A stretch of DNA of 44,797 bases, taken from positions 1 through 44,797 of the IMG/VR virus record IMGVR_UViG_3300037245_001268; one strand, written 5' to 3'. This document shows, piece after piece, positions 15,749-24,419 of the stretch. Positions within the stretch are counted from its first letter, which is position 1; the number at the start of each line of letters is the position of its first letter. Made by a program: the position numbers and the translations under genes. Below the pieces are notes generated by a model. It was not told the origin of the DNA. It made no database searches and saw nothing but the letters and a program-made list of their open reading frames with translations. Origin of the DNA: a virus.

Positions 15749-16131
15749 GACTGTCGATTGCGGACAGGATATGTTTTGAGGCGGTGCTGCCGGACAAGGG
15801 AAATATGGCACAGCAGTTAATGGTTCGAGACATCAGGGGGAGGACGTCGATCTCGCCTGTTGAGAGAAAGCGAATCAAATTGCAGACCGTGGCAGTTCCG
15901 GGTATGGAGCCGGGGCAGGTTCACATGAAGTGGGACGAGAAGAAAGCGAAGCTGATGGACCCGCAGTTTACCGGGGCAGAGCTTGACATGCTTAAACAGC
16001 AGGTCAAGGCGTTGGACGAAGCCGGGGAAGTCAAAGACAACATCCTCGACCTCTGCATGAAAATACGAGATGCAAGGACGGCGGAAACGCCGAAAAAGAA
16101 AAACCGTGACAAAAAGAGAAAGAGAAAATGA
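15745..16131 (+). CDS. Hypothetical protein (128 aa) with Lys-rich tail
   Basis: ATG 15745 overlaps the preceding stop and follows GAAAGGAGG. The first ~60 residues look globular (ADRICFEAVLPDKGNMAQQL; SPVERKRIKLQT). A helical part follows (TGAELDMLKQQVKALDEAGE), then a strongly basic tail (PKKKNRDKKRKRK). No family is recognised. It lies between fibre and ejection-protein genes and may be a minor virion component. Confidence 0.55.
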   Translation: MRLSIADRICFEAVLPDKGNMAQQLMVRDIRGRTSISPVERKRIKLQTVAVPGMEPGQVHMKWDEKKAKLMDPQFTGAELDMLKQQVKALDEAGEVKDNILDLCMKIRDARTAETPKKKNRDKKRKRK

Positions 16132-16607
16132 TTGAACGCCTCACAACGTCTGAAGAGAACGTCCAATATGTCAGGGGTATCTTTGAGCATCCGACGATAG
16201 GCCCGTTCATCAGTACGGACGGTTTTGACCTACGGGACTTCCCGTATGAGGGGATGCTTGGAGATGCCCGACATTATTTCCTCCGTGCGAGCACCAAGAA
16301 CGGTGAGTACGCGGGACTGTTCTATTTCCATGAGTGGAATTCGGCTACTGCGTGGTCACACGCTTTGTTACTATCAGATTATCGTGGGAAGATTGGTTTG
16401 GCATTGGGGAAAGAGGCTGTAAAGTGGATGTTCGAGCACGGCGGTTTCCGTAAACTGGTGGCCGCTGTACCAGAGATGAACCGGCACGCACTGGCGTATG
16501 TATGTGCGGTCGGGTATTCTATAGAGGGTAGGTTAAAGCGGTCCTTCCCGAAGGATGGAGGACTATGTGATGAAACTATTGTAGGTATCAGCAAAGGAGG
16601 TGACTGA
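16128..16607 (+). CDS. GNAT-family acetyltransferase-like protein
   Basis: The 159-aa product has the GNAT layout: an N-terminal strand-helix unit, a central strand with AGLFYFHEWNSATAWSHALL, then a KIGLALGKEAVKWMFEHGGFRKL helix corresponding to the acetyl-CoA-binding region, and the late strand-helix VAAVPEMNRHALAYVCAVGY with EGRLKRSF. GNAT enzymes move an acetyl group from acetyl-CoA to an amine. GNAT-like proteins are recurrent in podovirus virion gene blocks, where the substrate is unknown. It overlaps both neighbours by 1-4 bases. Confidence 0.75.
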   Translation: MIERLTTSEENVQYVRGIFEHPTIGPFISTDGFDLRDFPYEGMLGDARHYFLRASTKNGEYAGLFYFHEWNSATAWSHALLLSDYRGKIGLALGKEAVKWMFEHGGFRKLVAAVPEMNRHALAYVCAVGYSIEGRLKRSFPKDGGLCDETIVGISKGGD

Positions 16608-17326
16608 TGGGTGGAGTAGTAAGTGCAGTAGCGGGGTTTGTGTCAGGAGAGCGTGCGGGCGCACGCGCTAAGAAGGAGGCGAAGCGTACTCGGGCATCGC
16701 AAGAGAAGATTGCAGGCGAGGAGCTTGCGGAGTCTCGAAGACGTACAGAAGTTGTGCGAGAGCGTACCGAGCCGTTCGTGAAACTCGGGACGGAAGCTCA
16801 GGAACGGTTAGGGGAACTTACTCGTGGTCCCCTCGAGGAGAGCGAATCATTCAAGTTCAGACAGAAACTTGAAACAGAGGCGCTTGACAAAGACCTTGCG
16901 AGACGCGGATTGACCGGTTCAGGTGCGGCAGTGCAAGCGCATCAAGACCTTAATGCGCGACTCGTAGCGGAAGAGCAGCAGTTTCAAATAGGTCAGTTAC
17001 AGCAGACCGCACAGTTGGGAGCGGGCCTTACGAGCGCAACGACTCAGGGTGTTTCGTCAGGGCCGTTTCAGCGGTTGTCCTCAGCGGTTCAGAGAGAAGG
17101 TGCGGTTCGCGGTCAGGTCGGTTCTCTTCAAGAACAGGCCCGGCAACGAGCCCTGGAGACCGTTGGTGGTTCCGTCTTTCAGCGGTTAGGCCAGACGAAG
17201 GTTGGCGGAGCGATAAAGCGGTTTGGAAACAGATTGTTTCCGACCGTGAACACGCCGGCCGGTGGTGGCGGCGGTGGCGGAGGTTTTGTTGATGCCGGCA
17301 TAACGCCGTTTATAGGACTGGCGTAA
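16607..17326 (+). CDS. Internal ejection protein (P22 gp7 / T7 gp14-like)
   Basis: The 239-aa product starts with a small glycine/alanine-rich hydrophobic segment (GGVVSAVAGFVSG), followed by a long Ala/Arg/Glu/Gln-rich helical region (KKEAKRTRASQEKIAGEELA; RLVAEEQQFQIGQLQQTAQ). It ends in a poly-glycine linker and a short hydrophobic tail (AGITPFIGLA). The phrase KFRQKLETEALDKDLARRGL with GLTGSGA is typical of DNA-transfer proteins of short-tailed phages, which leave the capsid first and help DNA cross the envelope. Position after the fibre and before two larger internal proteins supports this. Confidence 0.65.
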   Translation: MGGVVSAVAGFVSGERAGARAKKEAKRTRASQEKIAGEELAESRRRTEVVRERTEPFVKLGTEAQERLGELTRGPLEESESFKFRQKLETEALDKDLARRGLTGSGAAVQAHQDLNARLVAEEQQFQIGQLQQTAQLGAGLTSATTQGVSSGPFQRLSSAVQREGAVRGQVGSLQEQARQRALETVGGSVFQRLGQTKVGGAIKRFGNRLFPTVNTPAGGGGGGGGFVDAGITPFIGLA

Positions 17327-17344
17327 GGAAGGAGGTGGTGTGAT

Positions 17345-18136
17345 ATGCCAGATAGAGCGTTAAGAGAGGCGATTTTAGGACCGTTCGAGCGAATCGAACA
17401 GCGCAAGAAGGAAGCTCTTGATCTTGAGAAAGTTGCGGTTGAGGCTAAGCAACGCAAAGTTAAAACCATCTTTGAATTGTTTGATCGTGATGGTCAGTCG
17501 GGAGTTGATGCGTGGAATAAGGATAAGGAGTTGGTCGGGGAGTTCGGCAACTTCGAGTATCATGGCGAGTCTGAAGATAAAAAGACAAAACTCGTTAAGG
17601 GGTTTGACGAGCAAGGTCAAGATCAGTGGCAAATCTATAATAGCGAGACGAAGGAGTTTAGCTCGATCGGGTTCCCGAAGAAAGCGCAGGCAACGGGAGC
17701 GAAAGAGCCGACCGCTGGCGAAAAGACTCAACGGAAGAAGAATGTGTTTGCCATTGAATATCTTGCTCAAGGGACTTTCCCTGACAGGACTACGATGGGA
17801 ACCTTCTTGTCTACGCCGATACAGACGGAGGATGATATACTTAACACTCTGTTTGTTACAGGCGCTAACCCCGAAGACCCCGACGTACAAGCAGCTATCG
17901 TGCAGGCGTCTGAGGCTATTGCACCTCAAGACCCTGTTGAGCGCGAGAATTGGTTAAAGAGTCTTTATGCCAAATATCTGAAGGGCAAACCTGACGATGT
18001 TGACGAGATGGACGTTGAGGCGGAGACTCCTAAAGTTAACTATGCTACCATGTCGGAGGCGCAGTTATTCAGGGCCGCTCAGGGCGGAGATCGTAACGCA
18101 TACGAAGAAGCGAAGAAAAGAGGCTTGGCTAAATAA
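17345..18136 (+). CDS. Probable internal virion protein (263 aa)
   Basis: The product begins with a Lys/Glu-rich helix, has a middle section with repeated Gly/Asp/Lys turns (GFDEQGQDQWQIYNSETKEF), and ends in helical segments with SEAQLFRAAQGGDRNAYEEA. There is no membrane segment. By position between the gp7-like and the 1142-residue proteins it is the second of three ejection-type internal proteins (compare the three-protein sets of P22 and T7), though I recognise no family. The ATG follows AAGGAGGTGGTG. Confidence 0.55.
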   Translation: MPDRALREAILGPFERIEQRKKEALDLEKVAVEAKQRKVKTIFELFDRDGQSGVDAWNKDKELVGEFGNFEYHGESEDKKTKLVKGFDEQGQDQWQIYNSETKEFSSIGFPKKAQATGAKEPTAGEKTQRKKNVFAIEYLAQGTFPDRTTMGTFLSTPIQTEDDILNTLFVTGANPEDPDVQAAIVQASEAIAPQDPVERENWLKSLYAKYLKGKPDDVDEMDVEAETPKVNYATMSEAQLFRAAQGGDRNAYEEAKKRGLAK

Positions 18137-21100
18137 TGCCTGAATGGGATAAACTGAAAGACGAATTTGAACCCTCAGTTGCGAAGCAACCGTGGGGCGA
18201 TCTGAAATCGCAGTTTGAACCAAAGAGCAAGTTGCCGTGGGGGAAGCTCGGAAAACAGTTTGAGGCAACTATTGACCTAGAGCCTATCGAGGTGATCGCT
18301 AGGCCGGAAAAGGAAGACCCACATGCTGTCCTCAGTAAAATCGAAACAATAGCGCCACCCGAGAGTTTCGATTTTATCAGACAGCAGTACCGGCTCGGAA
18401 AGAGAAAGGTTATGGCGGTAGCGGAAGCATTTGAGCGTGGAGCCTTACTCGGGTATACGCCACTGACCGACAGGCTTTTCCCCGAAGGATTTAAGGCTGA
18501 AAGGCCGGGAGAGAAATTTATTCAGTATCCTGCGGAAGTAGCGGGTTTTGCAATACCGTTTGCCGTAGGTGCAGGAGCAGCATCTAAAACGGGTTCAGGG
18601 TTGTTACGCATATTACCGTGGTTGAGTAAAGTTCCTAGATCGGCCCGTTTGATTGCCAAAGGAACTGCCATAGGAACCGTTCTTGGGGCCGCAGAAAAAC
18701 CAGAAGAGGGAGAGACGCGTCTAGCAGGAGCAGCGAGGGGGGGTATTACTTTCGGTGTTCTGAGTGGCCTTGGAGTTGCAGGGCAGAAGTTCATGGCGAA
18801 ACGCGGGGCCAAATACCTCAACAAGATACTGGGGGCTGCTGATGATCTTGAAGGAATCTTACCGAAAACCATACGGCAAGCTGCTCTCCCGCTGACAGAA
18901 CAGAACGCCAAAGCCCTACAGGTTTTGAGCAGGCTTAAACCAAAAGAGAAGAACATCGTTCTCAATATCGTAAAGGGACGTCGCGGATTCCCCGTGAAGC
19001 AGGGGCAGACATGGTGGGAAAAGAATGTGGGCGGTCCTGCTTATATCAAAACAATAGAATGGCTCAACAATCGGAAGTCTGCTCCGGCGGAAGCTATCAA
19101 AAAGAAATTAGTGTTCAGGTATGGACAACCGGAAGAATGGGCTAACGCGGCGGAAAACCGAATACTGCAAATTGCATTGGGTCGGGATAAATCAAAGGCT
19201 GTCGGGCAACTCCTGAGCGATTCTCTAAACCAGCATGAAGCGGAAATGCTCATGCGTGATCTCGGACTTAAAGACCCCGATCTTGTCGGCAAGATCATGC
19301 GGGATACGCCATTAAGCGTAGCAGAGTCAAAACGCATCATGCAGATGATGAAGGGTGGATTAACGACAGGGATAAGGCCCGACTTGCAAGTTAGGGCTGA
19401 GATTGCGCGTAATACCATTGATAAACTGAGTGCTGAGATAACTCAGATGCCTATGCCTGACAAGACAAAACAAGAGATTCTAGACAACATGGGTAGTTAT
19501 GTCAGGAGGTTTTATACAAGCAAAGAAGGCCAGTCGGGGATAAGAAAGTTTTTCGGTTCTAGAGATGTAAAGCTGAAAGGTAAGCAAACATTCTTGAAAC
19601 GCAGGGCTAAATCTATCAAGGAAGCGTTTGTAAATGATATAGCTAAAGAGCAAGCGGTAATCAGGCAACAGATTCAACAGATAAGGCCAAAAGCTATCAA
19701 GGGCATTGGCGGCATCGCCAACGAACGGTTAAAACGTGCCGGGCTTGGCAACATACAAGCGTTATCCAACGCAACGCCTACAGAGGTTTCTCAGCGGCTC
19801 GGCGTTAAGATGCAAAAAGCTGAAGGAATCATAATGCAGGCCAGGGTTGCGGCGAAGAACGAGAGGGCGTTGATAAGCCGAAGTCAATTCTTGGATTTTC
19901 GTTTGAAAAAGGACTTGGCCCGCGCTGATTTTCCGGCAGAGGTCAGAAAGGCTATGGGAGAAATGACAGAGGCCGGATACTCTACCACTCGAACTATAAA
20001 CAGTCTTGTGCATGACGTAGAAACTTCGAGATTGTTTGATTATGCGGCTACAAATCCACGTCTATCGACATCTGACCCGCTGCTAGCAGCAGAAAAAGGC
20101 TGGACAAAACTCTCGGAAAGCACTCTTCTCGGTCGGTTGTCCGGCAAATTCGTGCCTGAATCGGTGGCAGATGATATCCTGTATATCCAGAGAGTGACAA
20201 CCGATGCGGACAGGTTGTATCTCAAGATGCTAGGGGCTTGGAAGTTTGCGAAAGTCCCACTGAATCCGGCTACGCACTTCAGGAACCTTGCGAGCAACAG
20301 CATGTTACTGGACTTTAGCGGTGTTCCTTTATATCAGCAACCGGGCCTTGTCTCTGTAGCATTGGAGGAGATGGGGAGTCGTGGTCGATGGTATCAGATG
20401 GCTAAACAGCACGGGGCGTTTGGTGGCGAGTTCAGTCAAGCAGAGATTCTTGATATGTTTAACAAGTGGAACGGCACTAAGGGAACTATGCTTGAGCGAT
20501 TGGTAGAAATTGCTGGCAAACACACCGGAGCCGCCAAGATTGCTAAAATATATCAGCAAGAGGAGCAAGTTTTTAAACTAGCGAAATTCATACACGAGAT
20601 GGCGTATCGTGGTAATGGACCGGGAGTTGCGGCAAGCGAAGCTCAGAAGTGGTTGTTTAACTACAATGCTATTCCGTCAGCCGTAAAGACGGCGCGACAG
20701 GCGTGGTGGGGTTCTCCGTTCGTTACGTTTCAGTATAAAGCGACTCCGAGAGTCCTAGAAACTATAGTCAAACGACCTCTCACTTTCGCCAAGTACCCCA
20801 TGCTGTTTGAGGCTGTAGAATCTTACTCCATACAAAAGCATGGTATGAGCGAGAAGGACGTTGCCTTAGCAAAGAAGAGACGGCGGGGCGTGATAGCACC
20901 GGGGCTGTTGCCTAATTTCCAGTACATTACGCCATTCAAAGACAAGAACAACAATGTCCGCGTGATAGACATGGCGTTCACGTTCCCGTTTGGAGAGGTA
21001 GGCGAAGTCGGAGCATTTGGTAAACTCATGGGTTTTTTAGGCAACCCCGTCTTGACAACTGTTATTCCAGGAGCACAAGCACTAATAACAGGCGAGATCA

Positions 21101-21564
21101 CAGATCCGGTGACTAATCGAACACTCAAAACTTTTGGAGAGAAATCTAATTTTATGGCTAATCAGCTACTTCCGCCATTGGTTCCGCCAGCGTATGCAGG
21201 CAAGAGGATTGTTTCCGCCGCAGAGGGACGTACCGACTACAATGGCGTTCCTTACGATTATTGGTGGGAGATAATGCGAAATATCTTCGGGGTCAAGACC
21301 ACGGCTTTTGTCCCACAGGTTGAGCGTCGCCGATTGCACAAACGCATCAATGGCATTGAAAGAGAATTTAATGGTCGAATGGTGGGCATCCGAAACGATT
21401 TGTCTCTTACTGTGCAGGAGAGGCAAGATGCAATGAGAGAAGAAGCTAAACGATTCAAACACGAACATCAGAAATTGATGATTGAGTTTAAGTTGCACAG
21501 AGAAACTGAACCATCACCTCCGGTAGAAGCAGAATGGGAATCGTTGCGAGATTCCTTTGATTAG
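18136..21564 (+). CDS. Large internal virion / ejection protein with WxxLxxxF repeats
   Basis: At 1142 aa this is the largest gene. The N-terminus has three copies of a W-x-x-L-x-x-x-F-E motif at residues 4-12, 20-28 and 35-43, and the C-terminus ends with a fourth, WESLRDSFD (1134-1142). Between residues ~130 and 220 lie Gly/Ala-rich hydrophobic helices (FAIPFAVGAGAA; FGVLSGLGVAG) able to enter a membrane. The remainder is long, charged and helical. This matches the largest ejection protein of podoviruses (P22 gp16 or T7 gp16 in role), which builds the DNA conduit. No lysozyme motif is evident. It closes the virion operon. Confidence 0.7.
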   Translation: MPEWDKLKDEFEPSVAKQPWGDLKSQFEPKSKLPWGKLGKQFEATIDLEPIEVIARPEKEDPHAVLSKIETIAPPESFDFIRQQYRLGKRKVMAVAEAFERGALLGYTPLTDRLFPEGFKAERPGEKFIQYPAEVAGFAIPFAVGAGAASKTGSGLLRILPWLSKVPRSARLIAKGTAIGTVLGAAEKPEEGETRLAGAARGGITFGVLSGLGVAGQKFMAKRGAKYLNKILGAADDLEGILPKTIRQAALPLTEQNAKALQVLSRLKPKEKNIVLNIVKGRRGFPVKQGQTWWEKNVGGPAYIKTIEWLNNRKSAPAEAIKKKLVFRYGQPEEWANAAENRILQIALGRDKSKAVGQLLSDSLNQHEAEMLMRDLGLKDPDLVGKIMRDTPLSVAESKRIMQMMKGGLTTGIRPDLQVRAEIARNTIDKLSAEITQMPMPDKTKQEILDNMGSYVRRFYTSKEGQSGIRKFFGSRDVKLKGKQTFLKRRAKSIKEAFVNDIAKEQAVIRQQIQQIRPKAIKGIGGIANERLKRAGLGNIQALSNATPTEVSQRLGVKMQKAEGIIMQARVAAKNERALISRSQFLDFRLKKDLARADFPAEVRKAMGEMTEAGYSTTRTINSLVHDVETSRLFDYAATNPRLSTSDPLLAAEKGWTKLSESTLLGRLSGKFVPESVADDILYIQRVTTDADRLYLKMLGAWKFAKVPLNPATHFRNLASNSMLLDFSGVPLYQQPGLVSVALEEMGSRGRWYQMAKQHGAFGGEFSQAEILDMFNKWNGTKGTMLERLVEIAGKHTGAAKIAKIYQQEEQVFKLAKFIHEMAYRGNGPGVAASEAQKWLFNYNAIPSAVKTARQAWWGSPFVTFQYKATPRVLETIVKRPLTFAKYPMLFEAVESYSIQKHGMSEKDVALAKKRRRGVIAPGLLPNFQYITPFKDKNNNVRVIDMAFTFPFGEVGEVGAFGKLMGFLGNPVLTTVIPGAQALITGEITDPVTNRTLKTFGEKSNFMANQLLPPLVPPAYAGKRIVSAAEGRTDYNGVPYDYWWEIMRNIFGVKTTAFVPQVERRRLHKRINGIEREFNGRMVGIRNDLSLTVQERQDAMREEAKRFKHEHQKLMIEFKLHRETEPSPPVEAEWESLRDSFD

Positions 21565-21572
21565 CTCCGTAA

Positions 21573-21589
21573 GCGAAGTTTTTTTTCGC
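21573..21589 (+). terminator. Weak terminator-like T-run at end of virion operon
   Basis: A GCGAA/TTCGC hairpin (21573-21577 with 21585-21589) surrounds an eight-T run (21579-21586). The run lies in the loop rather than after a stem, so this is not a canonical terminator. It is the only terminator-like signal between the virion operon and the promoter at 21652. Confidence 0.25.
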
Positions 21590-21651
21590 ATCTAAGTATC
21601 GAAATTCCCCTCACTTAAAATTCCCGTGTCTGTTTTTCGGATATTAAGCTC

Positions 21652-21679
21652 TTGACAAATCAAGAACTGCCAGTATGTT
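21652..21679 (+). promoter_or_regulatory. Sigma70-like promoter of the recombination/accessory operon
   Basis: TTGACA (21652-21657) and TATGTT (21674-21679) are separated by 16 bases. The -35 is a perfect match and the -10 shares four of six bases. The gene-free region 21565-21722 separates the long virion operon from the next block, so this is the natural start of rightward block 2. Confidence 0.6.
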
Positions 21680-21722
21680 GTTCACGGAAGTTGAGAGTTT
21701 TGAGTAGAGGAGGAGAGAGGAA

Positions 21723-21854
21723 ATGAGACTGGCTGAAACGCGATCAAGTCAAACCGTAAACATGCCCCCGAAGCCGATGATCCTCTCCGGTGTGATCGCG
21801 CCGGAGCCAGGTAGGTTAGGGGGCTTCAATCATAGAGGAACACATAATGGGTAA
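21723..21854 (+). CDS. Small leader-like ORF (43 aa) overlapping a foldable region
   Basis: An ATG follows GAGGAGAGAGG and opens 43 codons ending eight bases inside the next gene. The product is proline/glycine-rich with no recognised motif. The same DNA contains a nested fold: GCCCCC/GGGGGC (21764-21769 with 21819-21824) around CTCCGG/CCGGAG (21785-21790 with 21801-21806). It may be a real small gene, a translated leader controlling the downstream operon, or a purely RNA element. The ribosome site is good, so I keep it as a possible CDS. Confidence 0.35.
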   Translation: MRLAETRSSQTVNMPPKPMILSGVIAPEPGRLGGFNHRGTHNG

Positions 21855-22068
21855 TCTAACCATGTATGGTCTTATCGTTACGAAGTGGCTGTGGTCTGAG
21901 AGCGCACTGAACCATTGGGCTTCTTGGATGACATTCAAGAAGGAGCGTTGGGCGATTGTTACAAAAACCACGAAACACGGAGCGATGTTCCGTTTGCGAA
22001 TCGCGGAAGGACAGCACGTTCCGATGGATGAGGGGGAAGTCATACTCAAAGTAGGAGGGCCATCATGA
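21847..22068 (+). CDS. Hypothetical protein (73 aa)
   Basis: The product is tryptophan-rich at its start (LIVTKWLWSESALNHWASW). It then reads as a basic strand-rich part (FKKERWAIVTKTTKHGAMFRL) and ends RIAEGQHVPMDEGEVIL. No membrane segment is convincing. It is coupled to the Cas4-like nuclease gene by a four-base overlap, so a role in recombination or replication is possible, but no family is recognised. Confidence 0.5.
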   Translation: MGNLTMYGLIVTKWLWSESALNHWASWMTFKKERWAIVTKTTKHGAMFRLRIAEGQHVPMDEGEVILKVGGPS

Positions 22069-23201
22069 TAACTCTCAGACCGTCTTCGATGCCGTGTCAC
22101 ATGAACTGCGGAGCGTCTGCGTATCTTGATGAGGACGACCAAGTTATATCCATTCACAGCGACGGCCCTCCGGGTGGTCCTGCGGACGTCGGCAGGGCCG
22201 CGCACGACATCATGAAGCATCAGATCAAGCACGAAGAGTATAACTTCGATGAGGTTTGTGGACGTCATGAGGTCAAGCCGAAAGAGGTGGGGTTCCTGAG
22301 TTACGCATCCATGCGCTTCGTCGAGGTACTGGAATCAGAGTTTAACGTTGAGGAGTGGGTTGCAGAAGAACGTCTGGACACGAACGAACCATTCGAGTTT
22401 GGCGGGACTCCTGATATTGTCGGACACATTCTCGCAGAGCATACCGTTATTCTGCCCGACCTGAAGACCGGTCGAGTCACCACGGAGTATCAACATCAGA
22501 TGCGCTCGTATGCTCATCTCATCTTTTCCACGATGCCTGAAGTACAGACGATCGTGGCGCTGATCTTCTGGGCTCGTGATCTCGAGTTACAGAAATGGAC
22601 ATGGACGCGGAAGGATAACGAGAAGTGGCTTGCGGACGTGGACCGAACGATCATGAAGTGGGACGGCAAGAAATTCACCGTTGGGAAACACTGCCTTTAT
22701 TGTCGTAGAAGTATCAACTGTGTTGCTCGCAACAAGGCGATGGCGACGGGCCGTGATCTTATACTCCACAAAGAAACGGCTGATGCGTTGGTGAAGGAAG
22801 AACTGAAAACAGCGTGGACGATGGCGGCTATGATAATTCAGACCGTGGAGAGTTGGCAGAACCGTACCGAAGAGCGGGCGGCTACGGCCGGCGGCTTGGA
22901 CTTCGGAGATGGTACTGAGCTCGTCATGGCAGAGAAGAACACCAAGCCTGTGATTTACACACCACAGACAGCGGCGATTCTCAAAAAGGATTATGCGTTC
23001 AGTGATGAAGATGTGTTGTCGTGTTGCGCGATCGCCAAGGGTCCGATCGGCGATCTGATAGGCGGGAGAGCCCCGAAAGGCAAGATGGGTTCATCGCGGA
23101 AAGAGGCATTTGCGGCCCTGGAAAAAGCGGGCGCGATAGTGCCTAAAACCTGTATGACAGCAAAGATACAGAAAATCAAGAAGGAGGAGAAAAATGTCTG
23201 A
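22065..23201 (+). CDS. DUF2800 / Cas4-AddB-like PD-(D/E)XK nuclease
   Basis: The 378-aa protein shows a RecB-family nuclease core: GRAAH (G43-H47), GGTPDIVG with D117, and ILPDLKTG with D132 and K134, followed by HQMRSYA. Cysteines C11, C210, C213 and C219 are placed as in Cas4/AddB-type nucleases that hold a 4Fe-4S cluster. Such proteins resect DNA ends, here most likely to give single strands to the RecT-like annealase encoded next (eight-base overlap). The pair is a functional equivalent of lambda Exo-Beta. Family naming as DUF2800 is from recognised phrasing; catalytic residues are seen directly. Confidence 0.82.
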   Translation: MITLRPSSMPCHMNCGASAYLDEDDQVISIHSDGPPGGPADVGRAAHDIMKHQIKHEEYNFDEVCGRHEVKPKEVGFLSYASMRFVEVLESEFNVEEWVAEERLDTNEPFEFGGTPDIVGHILAEHTVILPDLKTGRVTTEYQHQMRSYAHLIFSTMPEVQTIVALIFWARDLELQKWTWTRKDNEKWLADVDRTIMKWDGKKFTVGKHCLYCRRSINCVARNKAMATGRDLILHKETADALVKEELKTAWTMAAMIIQTVESWQNRTEERAATAGGLDFGDGTELVMAEKNTKPVIYTPQTAAILKKDYAFSDEDVLSCCAIAKGPIGDLIGGRAPKGKMGSSRKEAFAALEKAGAIVPKTCMTAKIQKIKKEEKNV

Positions 23202-24219
23202 GAACCTGCCGGCGAAAACGGTAGAAGGTGAAGTGCTGACGGCGGCGAATCCGCCAAAGACGATCGAGGAGTTGTTCACATCCAAACATATAGTCGCGGC
23301 CATTCAGAAAGCGGCCCCGAAACATTTGGATGCGGAGCGGTTCTTGCGGATCGCAAACACGGCTATGTCCAGAACCCCGAAGCTCAAGAACTGCACCATC
23401 ATGTCTATCTGGAACTGCATGGTTCAGTTGTCCGGGATGGGCCTTGAGCCTGACGGCCGTAGAGCACACTTAATACCTTACGGTCAAGAGTGCACCCTGA
23501 TAGTTGATTACAAGGGTTTGGTGGATTGTGTTCGTCGCTCTGGCGAGGTCTCAGATGTTCATGCGGATATTGTCTGCGATAACGATGAGTTCGAGGAGAG
23601 CATGGGGAAGGTCACGAAACACAAGATCAACCGCCGGGAACCTCGTGGCGATATGTATGCCGCCTACTCCTATGTGAAGTTCAAGGACGGAACTGAGAGT
23701 TTCGAGATCATGGGTAAGTCTGAGATCGAAGCGACCCGGGACGAGTCGGCCGCGTGGAAAGCATGGCTCAGTAAAAAGAAGAAATGCCCGTGGAATAATC
23801 ACCCTGGCGAGATGTGGAAAAAGACTGTCTTCCGTCGTCACTCGAAATGGTTGCCTTTTTCCTCTGAACTGAGGACTGTTATCGAGACGGATGACCAGTA
23901 TCAGTTCCCGCGCATCGCGCAGGAGTCTATTTCGGGCGATGAAATTAAGGGCATGGCTGACGGTTCTAGGAGGAAGTTAAGCGCTCCTCCGATCGAGGAG
24001 GCCGAAACTGAGGATCCTCCGCCACCGGTAGAGGAAAAGAAACCGATAGTTCCCGTCATCAGCCCCGCGCAGGTAAAGAAGTTCTGGGCCGTGGCTGGTT
24101 CAAACGATTGGCCGAAAGACGATGTTCATGCGATGCTGAAAAAAGATCACGGGATTGAGAGTGTCAACGATATTCCTGCCGCTCTCTTCAATGACATCCT
24201 GGTTGTGTTGGAGAAATGA
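23194..24219 (+). CDS. recT: RecT-family single-strand annealing protein
   Basis: The 341-aa product has the RecT core: FLRIANTAMSRTPKLKNCT, then WNCMVQLSGMGLEPDGRRAHLIPYGQECTLIVDYKG, the most characteristic stretch, and VKFKDGTESFEIMGKSEIE, ending in FRRHSKWLP. RecT proteins coat single-stranded DNA and anneal it to homologous strands. A flexible, proline/glutamate-rich linker (~265-290) leads to a small C-terminal helical domain (SPAQVKKFWAVAGSNDWPKD) of the type seen in phage ssDNA-binding or host-contact modules. It follows the Cas4-like nuclease and precedes a RusA-like resolvase. Confidence 0.88.
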   Translation: MSENLPAKTVEGEVLTAANPPKTIEELFTSKHIVAAIQKAAPKHLDAERFLRIANTAMSRTPKLKNCTIMSIWNCMVQLSGMGLEPDGRRAHLIPYGQECTLIVDYKGLVDCVRRSGEVSDVHADIVCDNDEFEESMGKVTKHKINRREPRGDMYAAYSYVKFKDGTESFEIMGKSEIEATRDESAAWKAWLSKKKKCPWNNHPGEMWKKTVFRRHSKWLPFSSELRTVIETDDQYQFPRIAQESISGDEIKGMADGSRRKLSAPPIEEAETEDPPPPVEEKKPIVPVISPAQVKKFWAVAGSNDWPKDDVHAMLKKDHGIESVNDIPAALFNDILVVLEK

Positions 24220-24419
24220 TCGTGGCTTCTCTTGGCCAAAGGTGGGGTTCAGCATGGCGCACTGCTAACTTGCGTCATAACTGGCCCCATCTTCTTTTCG
24301 GGACGTTTGTTACGTTCATCATTTGGAAGGCTTGCTATATGTTATACGGCCATTGGCTCGAGGGTACGGCGCTGTGTATCGTGCTGTTGGTCTTCATGTC
24401 GGCGGGGACTGAATCATGA
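24216..24419 (+). CDS. Small two-helix membrane protein (67 aa)
   Basis: ATG 24216 overlaps the RecT stop (ATGA). Two hydrophobic helices (HLLFGTFVTFIIWKACYML and GTALCIVLLVFM) are joined by a short loop, with an Arg-rich N-terminus. This is a hairpin-like inner-membrane protein of the size of small holins. It lies among recombination genes, so its role is unclear. The stop overlaps the resolvase start. Confidence 0.5.
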   Translation: MIVASLGQRWGSAWRTANLRHNWPHLLFGTFVTFIIWKACYMLYGHWLEGTALCIVLLVFMSAGTES

